This document shows positions 7,296 to 14,047 of a stretch of 22,804 nucleotides of DNA, piece by piece. The first letter of the stretch is position 1, and every line of letters begins with the position of its first letter. The translations under genes and the position numbers were made by a program. The stretch comes from an uncultured Anaerotruncus sp. (lineage in GTDB: Bacteria > Bacillota > Clostridia > Oscillospirales > Ruminococcaceae): the NCBI GenBank assembly GCA_910586875.1, contig CAJUJI010000027.1, positions 1 through 22,804 on the forward strand, given 5' to 3'. The notes under the pieces are model-generated. The model was not told where the DNA came from, did no database searches, and saw only the letters and a program-made list of their open reading frames with translations.

Positions 7296-9065
7296 ATGAC
7301 CAACAACAAAAATGTCCTCAACTGGATTGAGGAAATGAAAGCGCTTGTCAAACCGGACAAGGTCGTTTGGATCGACGGCAGCGAGTCCCAGCTTCAGGAG
7401 CTGCGTGACCAGGCTCTGGCGACCGGCGAAATGTACCAGCTGAATCAGGAAAAGCTCCCGGGCTGTCTGCTGCATAGAACAGCGGTCAACGATGTTGCTC
7501 GTGTTGAGGGCAGAACTTTTATCTGCTCCAGAAAAAAAGAGGATGCAGGCCCGACCAATAACTGGGAAGATCCCAAGGTGATGTACGAGAAGCTCAGCAA
7601 ACTGTTTGACGGCTCGATGACCGGCCGGACCATGTATATTATCCCGTACTGCATGGGCCCGATTGGCTCCCCGTTCTCCAAGGTGGGCGTTGAGCTGACC
7701 GACTCGATCTATGTTGTACTGAACATGGATATTATGACCCGTATGGGCCAGAAGGCGTTTGACCAGCTGGGCGACACCTCCAACGATTTCGTTCGCGGTC
7801 TGCACTCCAAAGCGCAGCTGGACGATGAGAACCGTTATATTGTCCACTTCCCAGAGGATAACGCAATTTGGTCGGTGAACTCCGGCTACGGCGGCAACGT
7901 TCTGCTGGGTAAGAAGTGCTTTGCACTGCGCATCGCTTCTTATCAGGCGAAGATGGAAGGCTGGATGGCAGAGCACATGCTCATCCTCGGCCTGGAGAAC
8001 CCCAAGGGCGAGATCACCTATGTTTGTGCTGCGTTCCCGTCCGCTTGCGGTAAGACCAATCTGGCAATGATGATTCCGCCTAAGGAGTATCTGGATGCTG
8101 GTTACAAGGTTTGGACGGTCGGCGACGATATCGCATGGCTGCGGATCGGTCCGGATGGCCGTCTGTGGGCGATCAATCCGGAGAATGGCTTCTTTGGCGT
8201 AGCGCCGGGCACCAACATCAAATCCAACCCGAATGCGCTCAAATCCACCGAGAAGGGCACCATCTTCACCAATGTTGTGCTCAACCTGGATGACAACACT
8301 GTTTGGTGGGAGGGTCTGGATAAGAACCCGCCGAAGAATGCGCTGGATTGGACCGGCAAGAAGTGGGATTGCACCGATGGTTCCAAGGGTGCGCATCCGA
8401 ACTCTCGCTTTACTGCGCCGGCTGAGAATTGCCCTTGCATCTCCTCCGAGTTTTCAAACCCGCAGGGTGTACCGGTTTCCGCAATTATTTTCGGCGGCCG
8501 CCGCGCGAAGACCGCTCCGCTGGTTTATCAGGCGCGTGACTGGCAGCATGGCGTTTATGTAGGCTCCACAATGGCTTCTGAGACCACCGCTGCTGCTGCG
8601 GGTGCGGTTGGCGTTGTTCGCCGTGACCCAATGGCAATGTTGCCGTTCTGCGGTTATCATATGGGCGACTATTTCGCACACTGGCTCGAGATGGGTAAGA
8701 AGCTGGGCGACAAGGCTCCGAAGATCTTCAATGTCAACTGGTTCCGCACCGATGATGAAGGTCACTTCATCTGGCCGGGCTTTGGCGACAATATGCGTGT
8801 ACTGAACTGGATTGTCAACCGCTGCAAGGGCGAGGCTGATGCAGTTGAGACACCGATCGGTTATGAGCCGAAGCCGGAGGACATCAACATCGATGGTCTG
8901 GAGGGTATCACACTGGATACCGTTAAGGATCTGCTGTCGGTTGACAAGGATTTGTGGAAAGAGGAAGTCAAGGGCATTCACGAGTTCTATGCGAAGTTTG
9001 GCGACAAGCTGCCCAGCGAGCTGAAGGAAGAGCTTGCGAAGCTCGAGGCAAACCTTGAGAAATAA
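7296..9065 (+). CDS. pckG: Phosphoenolpyruvate carboxykinase (GTP)
   Basis: This enzyme interconverts oxaloacetate plus GTP and phosphoenolpyruvate plus GDP and CO2. In anaerobic gut-type Clostridia it may run towards CO2 fixation into oxaloacetate or towards gluconeogenesis. The 589-residue length and the kinase-1a motif FPSACGKTNL, with the reactive Cys251 and Lys253, mark the GTP-dependent class, as do GRTMYIIPYCMGPIGSP, the metal- and substrate-site VGDDIAWLR, and FGGRR. An excellent TAGGAGGA ribosome binding site, a near-consensus promoter and a codon choice more uniform than that of neighbouring genes point to high expression. A small membrane-protein gene begins 4 nt after the stop, and a strong terminator follows it. 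Functional class is secure; direction in the cell is inferred. Confidence 0.97.
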   Translation: MTNNKNVLNWIEEMKALVKPDKVVWIDGSESQLQELRDQALATGEMYQLNQEKLPGCLLHRTAVNDVARVEGRTFICSRKKEDAGPTNNWEDPKVMYEKLSKLFDGSMTGRTMYIIPYCMGPIGSPFSKVGVELTDSIYVVLNMDIMTRMGQKAFDQLGDTSNDFVRGLHSKAQLDDENRYIVHFPEDNAIWSVNSGYGGNVLLGKKCFALRIASYQAKMEGWMAEHMLILGLENPKGEITYVCAAFPSACGKTNLAMMIPPKEYLDAGYKVWTVGDDIAWLRIGPDGRLWAINPENGFFGVAPGTNIKSNPNALKSTEKGTIFTNVVLNLDDNTVWWEGLDKNPPKNALDWTGKKWDCTDGSKGAHPNSRFTAPAENCPCISSEFSNPQGVPVSAIIFGGRRAKTAPLVYQARDWQHGVYVGSTMASETTAAAAGAVGVVRRDPMAMLPFCGYHMGDYFAHWLEMGKKLGDKAPKIFNVNWFRTDDEGHFIWPGFGDNMRVLNWIVNRCKGEADAVETPIGYEPKPEDINIDGLEGITLDTVKDLLSVDKDLWKEEVKGIHEFYAKFGDKLPSELKEELAKLEANLEK

Positions 9066-9069
9066 GGTT

Positions 9070-9201
9070 ATGAAATTATACAGAAGAAGTAGTCTCTGGA
9101 AGGGAATTACAGCGGTAACGCTGGTTGCAGCCGCGGCTGCGATTGCGATTCTGTATGGGATTCTGGCGATGCTGGTGCTGCGCGAAGGCGAGCGCCGCTA
9201 A
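9070..9201 (+). CDS. Small single-pass membrane protein (43 aa) downstream of pckG
   Basis: The ATG lies 4 nt after the pckG TAA and before the shared terminator, so this frame is almost certainly in the pckG transcript. The 43-residue product has a basic N-terminus (MKLYRRSSLWKG), one hydrophobic segment of about 25 residues rich in Ala, Ile and Leu (about 13-37), and a charged end (REGERR). This is the layout of a single-pass membrane micropeptide. AAGG just upstream is a weak, very close ribosome binding site, so translation may depend on reinitiation or coupling from pckG. I recognise no family. It could be a regulator or membrane anchor linked to PEPCK, or an unrelated passenger. Confidence 0.6.
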   Translation: MKLYRRSSLWKGITAVTLVAAAAAIAILYGILAMLVLREGERR

Positions 9202-9214
9202 GACAGGATAGTAA

Positions 9215-9241
9215 GGGCGGAGGCTCAGCCTCCGCCCTTTT
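9215..9241 (+). terminator. Intrinsic terminator of pckG unit
   Basis: A perfect 10-bp stem GGGCGGAGGC/GCCTCCGCCC with the 3-nt loop TCA is followed by TTTT, 13 nt after the micropeptide stop. Confidence 0.92.
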
Positions 9242-9428
9242 GCATAACACAGCTGGAAACCCTTGCGGGTTCCAAAGACAAGCGCCTTATCATCCAAGAG
9301 CCAGACGTAGCAAGTACAAGATGGGTCAGGGGATACGCCGGTATGATGTTGGGGTGGATGCCAACGGCTTTGCACCCGTATCCATTGAAGAAATTATTTC
9401 GCTATTTGCATAAAAAGAGGGAAACGCT
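9242..9428 (+). other. Gap with short open frames, possible gene remnant
   Basis: This 187-nt gap holds a small hairpin (GGAAACCC/GGGTTCC, 9255-9273, one bulge) and no gene I can support. One plus frame is open from 9243 to TAA at 9411-9413. It includes a possible 30-residue peptide from the ATG at 9321 whose end, YDVGVDANGFAPVSIEEIIS, looks protein-like and faintly recalls the N-terminal region of Tpt1/KptA-type proteins. There is no ribosome binding site. It may be a decayed fragment. Confidence 0.25.
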
Positions 9429-9917
9429 ATGCTGACGATACAACAAAAAGAGCGTGTTACAGAGCTGCTGCGCGCGGATGAACACCAGCAACTTGCATTC
9501 GCCTGTCGGCAATATATTGATAATGCGGAGCCCTTTACCGATTTCTGTTGTGAGCATACCTATGGGAATGAAAAGTATCTGGACTTAATCGAATCCATCT
9601 GCGCCAGCGACCCGCAAACCCGTTGTTTTGTGTGGGTTTATGGGCTGGAGGAGGCGGAAGATGAGGATGCGTTTATTTTCGCGGATACCTTGATTGTAAG
9701 CACCTCTCTGGGGATTGAATGGATCGAGCGCAGCTGTAAGCAAACGGGGGAAAAGCATGGATGTTACCTGAGCCCGAGCCATATCCGGCGGATTGCCAAG
9801 GAGGAGACAAAGCAGATATCCTACATCGAGCAGGATGGAACACTTTCGCCGCTGTGGGAACATCTTGCGCCAAAGTTTTGCAGGCATTCTTATGTGTATA
9901 CCCTCTGGTGGGATTAG
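9429..9917 (+). CDS. Hypothetical protein, 162 aa
   Basis: I do not recognise this protein. It has a good start (AGAGGG ribosome binding site 7 nt before the ATG), a terminator just after the stop and no overlap with neighbours, so it is very likely a real single-gene unit. The product is soluble and acidic overall. The N-terminal helix (LTIQQKERVTELLRADEHQQLAFACRQYI) is followed by a section with many aromatic and Cys residues, then an acidic stretch (GLEEAEDEDAF), and the protein ends HSYVYTLWWD. There is no signal peptide, membrane segment or known catalytic motif. Position among housekeeping genes does not suggest a function. A small immunity- or SUKH-like role is possible but unsupported. 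Confidence 0.7.
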   Translation: MLTIQQKERVTELLRADEHQQLAFACRQYIDNAEPFTDFCCEHTYGNEKYLDLIESICASDPQTRCFVWVYGLEEAEDEDAFIFADTLIVSTSLGIEWIERSCKQTGEKHGCYLSPSHIRRIAKEETKQISYIEQDGTLSPLWEHLAPKFCRHSYVYTLWWD

Positions 9918-9938
9918 AAAGCGTTGTTCTTTGGATAG

Positions 9939-9973
9939 AAAAAAGCAAGCCCTTGATAGGGCTTGCTTTTTTT
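9939..9973. terminator. Bidirectional terminator between the hypothetical gene and aroK
   Basis: AGCAAGCCC (9944-9952) and GGGCTTGCT (9959-9967) form a 9-bp stem with the 6-nt loop TTGATA. A-run and T-run flanks extend it and give a U-tract on either strand. It serves both the convergent hypothetical gene (plus) and aroK (minus). Confidence 0.92.
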
Positions 9974-9981
9974 GAGTGGCT

Positions 9982-10479
9982 TTACAAATTGCATAATTGC
10001 CGTATTTGTGCAGCAATCTGCGCCGGTGTTCCGTCCGCACAGACGCGAATGCTGGCGGCTTTTTGGTAAGCGGCATGGCGGGTTTGATAAATTGTTTGGA
10101 GCTGTTCTTTGGTGTTGTTGCGCACCAGAGGCCGGTCACTATTTTGGATGCGTACATAGCAGCTTTCAAACGACGCGTCAAGGAATAGAACCCGATCCTT
10201 TGCATCAACCGCTTGGACGTTGCGCGAGAAGGTCATCGCGCCGCCGCCGGTTGAGACAATGCAGGAGATTCGCCGTGCAAGCGCACAGATGGCTTCATGC
10301 TCCAGATCGCGGAAGTAGGCTTCTCCGTACTGCGCAAAAATATCGGGAATGCGAATTTGGGCGTCCTGTTCAATCTGCGCATCCAGGTCGATATACTCCA
10401 TCGAGAGCTGGCTTGCAAGCAGCCGTCCGACGGTTGTTTTGCCGCAGCCCATAAAGCCACAGAGCAATAGATTATACAT
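9982..10479 (-). CDS. aroK: Shikimate kinase
   Basis: The enzyme phosphorylates shikimate at O3 with ATP, step five of chorismate synthesis. The 165-residue protein has the P-loop GFMGCGKTT (8-16). Asp33 in DLDAQIE, Arg57 in AYFRDLE and the shikimate-binding GGG (78-80) are present, as is the adenine/lid Arg116 in RPL. An AGGAGG ribosome binding site fixes the start at 10479; an upstream in-frame extension would read through the hairpin array. It lies on the same strand as aroE, but about 390 nt of repeats separate them, so whether they share a transcript is open. It ends just before the bidirectional terminator. Confidence 0.95.
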   Translation of the reverse strand: MYNLLLCGFMGCGKTTVGRLLASQLSMEYIDLDAQIEQDAQIRIPDIFAQYGEAYFRDLEHEAICALARRISCIVSTGGGAMTFSRNVQAVDAKDRVLFLDASFESCYVRIQNSDRPLVRNNTKEQLQTIYQTRHAAYQKAASIRVCADGTPAQIAAQIRQLCNL

Positions 10480-10520
10480 AGGAAATCCTCCTTGGGGAAG
10501 ATAGGGGGATGTAGCGGGTA

Positions 10521-10706
10521 GGGGGCTTTTTTTCTTGCAAAAAGCCCCCTCTTGCCGTCTTAGAGGACGGCAATTCACCCCAAAAATGCGCTTCTCAGGA
10601 AAAGACGCGTTTCGCCCAGCGCAGATAAAACCGTTCGGTTTTATCTGCGCTGAGGCGACCAAAGGCGCTGCCTTTGGAATCCGCCGCCTTTTGAAAAAGG
10701 CGGGCG
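10521..10706. repeat. Hairpin array upstream of aroK
   Basis: Five consecutive inverted repeats are present: GGGGGCTTTTT/AAAAAGCCCCC (10521-10549), TTGCCGTC/GACGGCAA (10552-10573), a 16-bp perfect stem AGCGCAGATAAAACCG with a 2-nt gap (10618-10651), CCAAAGGC/GCCTTTGG with loop GCT (10659-10677), and CCGCCTTTT/AAAAGGCGG (10684-10703). No protein-coding frame is credible. The first stem lacks a T-run on either strand, so it is not a canonical terminator. It differs in sequence from the array at 1978-2292 but has the same construction, and I take it as a second intergenic repeat family. Confidence 0.8.
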
Positions 10707-10727
10707 AAAACTTTTATGCGCTATCGC

Positions 10728-10857
10728 GATTGGATTAAGGGGGAAGTGTTGATGTGTTGTTGTGATTGGATTAAGGGGGAAGTGTTGATGTGTTGTTGTG
10801 ATTGGATTGAAGGGGGAGGCGTTGGTGTGCTGTTTTGGTTGGATTGAAGGGGGTATG
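10728..10857. repeat. 36-bp tandem repeat, strongly strand-asymmetric, behind aroE
   Basis: Two exact 36-nt copies (10728-10763, 10764-10799) are followed by a diverged copy of about 37 nt (10800-10836) and a partial fourth (10837-10857). Each copy begins GATTGGATT and carries a GGGGG tract. The first 72 nt contain no C on the plus strand, so the aroE-side transcript (minus) is G-free, C-rich and unstructured. It begins 10 nt after the aroE stop. There are no spacers, so it is not CRISPR. A Rho-loading role is inferred. Confidence 0.85.
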
Positions 10858-10866
10858 TTATCGCGG

Positions 10867-11688
10867 TCAATTTAGAAGCTGGTTCATCTCATCGATGATT
10901 TTCTGTATCTCTTCCTCTGCAAACCGGCTTTTGTGCCAGATCTCATGCGCAATCGCGGCCTGCCATACCAGCATGTCCATTCCGCCGACCGCCTGTTTAC
11001 CCAGATCTTCTGCATCAAGTAATAGCTGTGTTTTCCGCGGATTATACACGCAATCAAACACGGTATCCACCTGCTCGACCAGCTCTTTTGACACGGGAGA
11101 CACACCTGCCTTTGGGAACATCCCGACCGGTGTTGCGTTAATCAGCAGGCCAAACGGTTCGGACAAGGTAGCGATGTCACAGATCCGTGCCTGAGCACCC
11201 AACCGCGCAATTTCCTGCGCCACCTCCTGCGCCTTCTCCCGTCCGGATGGGCGCACAGCGATGCTCACCTCTGCGCCCTGGCGGGCACATTCAATTGCAA
11301 ACATCCTTCCGACGCCGCCTGCACCTAAGACGCAGACGCTAGTATGCAGCGATATTTGATGAGACTGCATGGTGCGCAGAAAGCCTCCGCAATCGGTGTT
11401 ATAGCCGGTCATCCGCCCCTGTGATACAGCGACTGTGTTTACCGCGCCGTAAATTCGCCCAGACTCATCAAGAGATTGCAAATAGGGTAAAATGGCGCGC
11501 TTATAAGGGATGGTGATGTTAAATCCGGCACATGCGCGCAATTGCGGCAGCCGCGCTTCCAATTCTTCGGGAGGAAATGCGTTGAGGGTATATTCCGCTG
11601 TGCGTCCCTCCAGCGCAAACAATCGGTTGTGAATTTGCGGGGAAAGGCTATGCCCCAGCGGGTGGCCGATCAAACAATACTGCTGCAT
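10867..11688 (-). CDS. aroE: Shikimate dehydrogenase (NADP+)
   Basis: AroE reduces 3-dehydroshikimate to shikimate, supplying the substrate of the neighbouring aroK product. The 273-residue protein begins with CLIGHPLGHSLSPQIHN, the substrate-binding signature. Catalytic Lys63 is in NITIPYK, Asp99 in NTDCGGF, and the dinucleotide-binding loop GAGGVG is at 122-127. The start at 11688 lies only 4 nt after the fabD stop, without a strong ribosome binding site of its own, so translation is probably coupled to fabD. Association of aroE with fabD rather than with other aromatic genes is unusual. The tandem repeat follows directly after the stop. Confidence 0.95.
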   Translation of the reverse strand: MQQYCLIGHPLGHSLSPQIHNRLFALEGRTAEYTLNAFPPEELEARLPQLRACAGFNITIPYKRAILPYLQSLDESGRIYGAVNTVAVSQGRMTGYNTDCGGFLRTMQSHQISLHTSVCVLGAGGVGRMFAIECARQGAEVSIAVRPSGREKAQEVAQEIARLGAQARICDIATLSEPFGLLINATPVGMFPKAGVSPVSKELVEQVDTVFDCVYNPRKTQLLLDAEDLGKQAVGGMDMLVWQAAIAHEIWHKSRFAEEEIQKIIDEMNQLLN

Positions 11689-11692
11689 CGTT

Positions 11693-12616
11693 TTACGCCA
11701 GAGACGCCTTGAATTTTTCAAGCGTCTTAACATCCTCGATATTGTAGGTGGAGATTGGCTGTCCCTTAAAGGTGCGCTTAACCAGCATAGCAAGCACCTT
11801 GTTCGGCCCCAGCTCGACAAAGGTATCTACACCAGCGGCAATCATTGCGACCGCTTCATCATAGAAGTGAACCGGCGAAACCATATGTGCCGCTAGATAT
11901 TCAACCAGATTTACGTCAGAGGCCATCAGCGTACCGGTCAGGTTGGAATAAACCAGATGCGGCGGGTTGCACTGCACGCTTGCAATCCGCGCTTTCAGAT
12001 CGTCAGCGGCAGGCGCCATCAGGCGGGAGTGAAACGCGGCCTGCACCTGGAGCTTAGAGGTCTTTACCCCCATTTCTGCAAGCTTGTCCGCCGCGGCCTG
12101 GGTGGGACCACTTTCACCCGCAATTACAATCTGAGCGGGGCTATTGAAGTTGACCGGCTCAACATAGCCTTCGGTTTCCGCACACACCTGCTTAATAACT
12201 GCCTCATCTCCGCCGATAATCGCGATCATGCTGCCTGGACAGAGATCAGCGGCCCGCTGCATCGCAGCTGCACGCGCTTCGATTACGCGGAATCCATCCT
12301 CCAGAGAGAACGCGCCTGCGGCGGTCAGTGCGGAATATTCGCCCAACGACTGCCCTGCATAGGCGGACGCTTCACACAGCTCCTTCACCACCGAATGCAC
12401 CGCCATCGACAGCCCGAAGATTGCTGGCTGAGAATATTTTGTATGCGCCAGCGTATCGGCATCGCTTTCAAACGAAATTTTCGCCAGATCAAAGCCTAAA
12501 ATGTCACTGCCGCATTCATAAACCTGCCGCACGGACGCGAAATTGTCATAAAGCTCCTTGCCCATGCCGGGATACTGTGCACCCTGCCCGCTAAATAAAA
12601 ATGCTGTTTTGCCCAT
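11693..12616 (-). CDS. fabD: Malonyl-CoA:ACP transacylase
   Basis: FabD moves malonyl groups from CoA (made by the AccABCD complex encoded across the divergent promoter region) to the phosphopantetheine of AcpP. The 307-residue protein opens with TAFLFSGQGAQYPGMGKELY. The nucleophile is Ser90 in GQSLGEY, where many homologues have GHSLGE, and the partner His196 is in AAFHSRLM. I chose the ATG at 12616 because it gives the canonical N-terminus; its ribosome binding site (TGGGG) is weak. fabD normally sits inside the fab operon of Clostridia. Here it is alone on the opposite strand with aroE, 273 nt from fabH. Confidence 0.96.
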   Translation of the reverse strand: MGKTAFLFSGQGAQYPGMGKELYDNFASVRQVYECGSDILGFDLAKISFESDADTLAHTKYSQPAIFGLSMAVHSVVKELCEASAYAGQSLGEYSALTAAGAFSLEDGFRVIEARAAAMQRAADLCPGSMIAIIGGDEAVIKQVCAETEGYVEPVNFNSPAQIVIAGESGPTQAAADKLAEMGVKTSKLQVQAAFHSRLMAPAADDLKARIASVQCNPPHLVYSNLTGTLMASDVNLVEYLAAHMVSPVHFYDEAVAMIAAGVDTFVELGPNKVLAMLVKRTFKGQPISTYNIEDVKTLEKFKASLA

Positions 12617-12681
12617 TTGAAAAACCCCATTTCCAATAATTTGTGAAAAATAACCGCACCAAACCGTCGCAGGTACCAATT

Positions 12682-12711
12682 ACGATACAAAATGTGTCCT
12701 TTTGCTGTGAA
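12682..12711 (-). promoter_or_regulatory. Candidate promoter of fabD-aroE
   Basis: On the minus strand TTCACA (12706-12711) and TATCGT (12682-12687) are 18 nt apart, about 66 nt before the fabD start. The -10 is a moderate match only. The position and the repeat in its spacer support it. Confidence 0.4.
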
Positions 12712-12770
12712 AAAGCTGTCGAATAAAAATGTTCACAATTTAACTATTGACAAAATGTGCCTTTAGACAG
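12687..12770. promoter_or_regulatory. Candidate shared operator: two copies of ACAAAATGTG(T)CCTTT
   Basis: Copy 1 (12687-12707) fills the spacer of the predicted fabD promoter, and copy 2 (12750-12770) fills the spacer of the fabH promoter. They differ by one inserted T across the first 16 nt. Between them lies an imperfect palindrome AAAATGTTCACAATTT (12726-12741). The arrangement suggests one regulator for both divergent fab units. It does not match the FapR or FabT consensus I know. Confidence 0.4.
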
Positions 12771-12776
12771 TATGAT
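12747..12776 (+). promoter_or_regulatory. Sigma-A promoter of the fab-acc operon
   Basis: A perfect -35 TTGACA (12747-12752) is 18 nt from TATGAT (12771-12776). Transcription would start near 12783, giving a leader of about 107 nt before fabH. Confidence 0.8.
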
Positions 12777-12790
12777 AGCAAACAGAAATA

Positions 12791-12802
12791 TAACAGTTGT
12801 TA
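12791..12802. promoter_or_regulatory. Palindrome TAACAGTTGTTA just after the fab start site
   Basis: A perfect 5-bp inverted repeat TAACA/TGTTA with a 2-nt centre starts about 8 nt after the predicted transcription start. That is a position where a bound repressor would block RNA polymerase. Function is inferred from position only. Confidence 0.3.
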
Positions 12803-12889
12803 CATTTTTCGACCCCCATTATAGCACAACCCTCAAATAGGATCAAGGGGATTTCGGCGAAAAAATTGAAAACAAGTGAGGAGAGCCAA

Positions 12890-13882
12890 ATGATAGGGAT
12901 TAGGATTTGCGGGACCGGCAGCTATCTGCCAGACAATGTGGTAACAAACGAGGCGTTTACAGCCTTTTTGGATACATCTGATGAGTGGATTCGCACCCGT
13001 ACCGGAATTGTGTCGCGGCATATCGCGGACAGTGACACCACCTGGAGTATGGGCGCAAAGGCGGCACAACGTGCACTTACAGATGCAAACTGCGCGCCGG
13101 AGGAGATCGACCTGCTGTTAGCTACCAGTGTGACGCCGGATTATTACACCCCATCAATAAGCTGTGTGGTACAAGGGGAGATCGGCGCAAAAAATGCTGC
13201 GTGTATTGATTTGAACTGCGCCTGCGCAGGGTTTGTCTATGCGCTGGATATGGCGCGGCGGTATCTGGCCTGTGACGATGTAAACAAGGTGCTGATTGTA
13301 AGCAGCGAACGGCTCAGCGGGATCAGCGATTATGAGGATCGCTCCACCTGTGTGCTGTTTGGAGACGGTGCGGGCGCCTGCGTGGTAGAGGCGGCGGATG
13401 CGCTCTATGCGTTTGATATGGGCGCGGATGGCACCGGCGCGCATCTGATGTTTGGGCGGCATGTGCTACATCGTTCCCCGTTTAGTAAAGCGCCGTTCGT
13501 CCCCAATAAAATCCTGGAAAACCCCAGCAAAGACCATGTGCTGTATATGGACGGACATAAGGTGTACAAATTTGCGACCCAGGCAATGCCGCTTTCGGTG
13601 GAGAATGCCTGCAAGAAAGCGGGTCTGTCGCCGGAGGCACTGGATTGGATTATCCCGCATCAGGCGAATGTCCGGATTGTGCAGACCGCGATGAAGCGGC
13701 TGGGGCTGCCGATGGAGAAGGCGTGGCTTTCCATTGACCATTGCGGCAATACCAGCTCGGCATCCATTCCGATGGCGCTGGATGAGCTGGCACATTCCGG
13801 CAAGCTGCATAGAGGGCAAACGATTGCAGTGACAGGGTTTGGCGCAGGGCTGACCTATGCGGGCGCCGTGTTTGCGTATTAA
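12890..13882 (+). CDS. fabH: Beta-ketoacyl-ACP synthase III
   Basis: FabH starts fatty-acid synthesis by condensing an acyl-CoA primer with malonyl-ACP. The 330-residue protein carries the triad Cys112 (NCACAGF), His257 (IPHQANVRI) and Asn287 (GNTSSASIP), at numbers close to those of the E. coli enzyme. The N-terminus GIRICGTGSYLPDNVVTNE is typical. The ATG at 12890 follows GAGGAG; an upstream in-frame extension would start near the promoter and is rejected. It is first of ten genes in the operon. Primer preference (acetyl or branched) cannot be read from sequence. A hairpin element of about 80 nt separates it from fabK. Confidence 0.97.
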   Translation: MIGIRICGTGSYLPDNVVTNEAFTAFLDTSDEWIRTRTGIVSRHIADSDTTWSMGAKAAQRALTDANCAPEEIDLLLATSVTPDYYTPSISCVVQGEIGAKNAACIDLNCACAGFVYALDMARRYLACDDVNKVLIVSSERLSGISDYEDRSTCVLFGDGAGACVVEAADALYAFDMGADGTGAHLMFGRHVLHRSPFSKAPFVPNKILENPSKDHVLYMDGHKVYKFATQAMPLSVENACKKAGLSPEALDWIIPHQANVRIVQTAMKRLGLPMEKAWLSIDHCGNTSSASIPMALDELAHSGKLHRGQTIAVTGFGAGLTYAGAVFAY

Positions 13883-13913
13883 ATAAACACCTAACCCCGC
13901 CGCAACCTTTCAA

Positions 13914-13995
13914 AGCCAAAAGGCTAGGTCTGACACCAACCGTTTTCCCCGCCGCAGGCTTTCAAGGCTGCGGGGTCCAGGGGCAGAGCCCCTGG
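13914..13995. repeat. Hairpin element between fabH and fabK
   Basis: Three stems in a row: AGCC/GGCT (13914-13925), CCCCGC/GCGGGG (13947-13975) and a perfect CCAGGGGC/GCCCCTGG with loop AGA (13977-13995). There is no T-run, so full termination is unlikely. Inside the operon it could stabilise or process the mRNA and so set fabH apart from the rest. I recall similar AGGGGCAGAGCCCCT stems being frequent between genes of this bacterial group. Confidence 0.7.
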
Positions 13996-14047
13996 CATGG
14001 GGGAAGTGAGACAACCAATGAAACTTTCTGCTAGGGAGGAACCGAAT

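Noticed and set aside
7272..8396. Long open frame (374 codons) on the minus strand inside pckG
   Set aside because: It lies wholly antisense to a clear PEPCK coding region, has no ribosome binding site and no recognisable domain. It is a shadow of the GC-rich codon pattern.
10521..10549. Intrinsic terminator upstream of aroK
   Set aside because: The stem is strong but neither strand has a T-run after it; treated as part of the hairpin array.
10728..10857. CRISPR array
   Set aside because: The 36-nt units are directly adjacent with no spacers, degrade along the array, and there are no cas genes.
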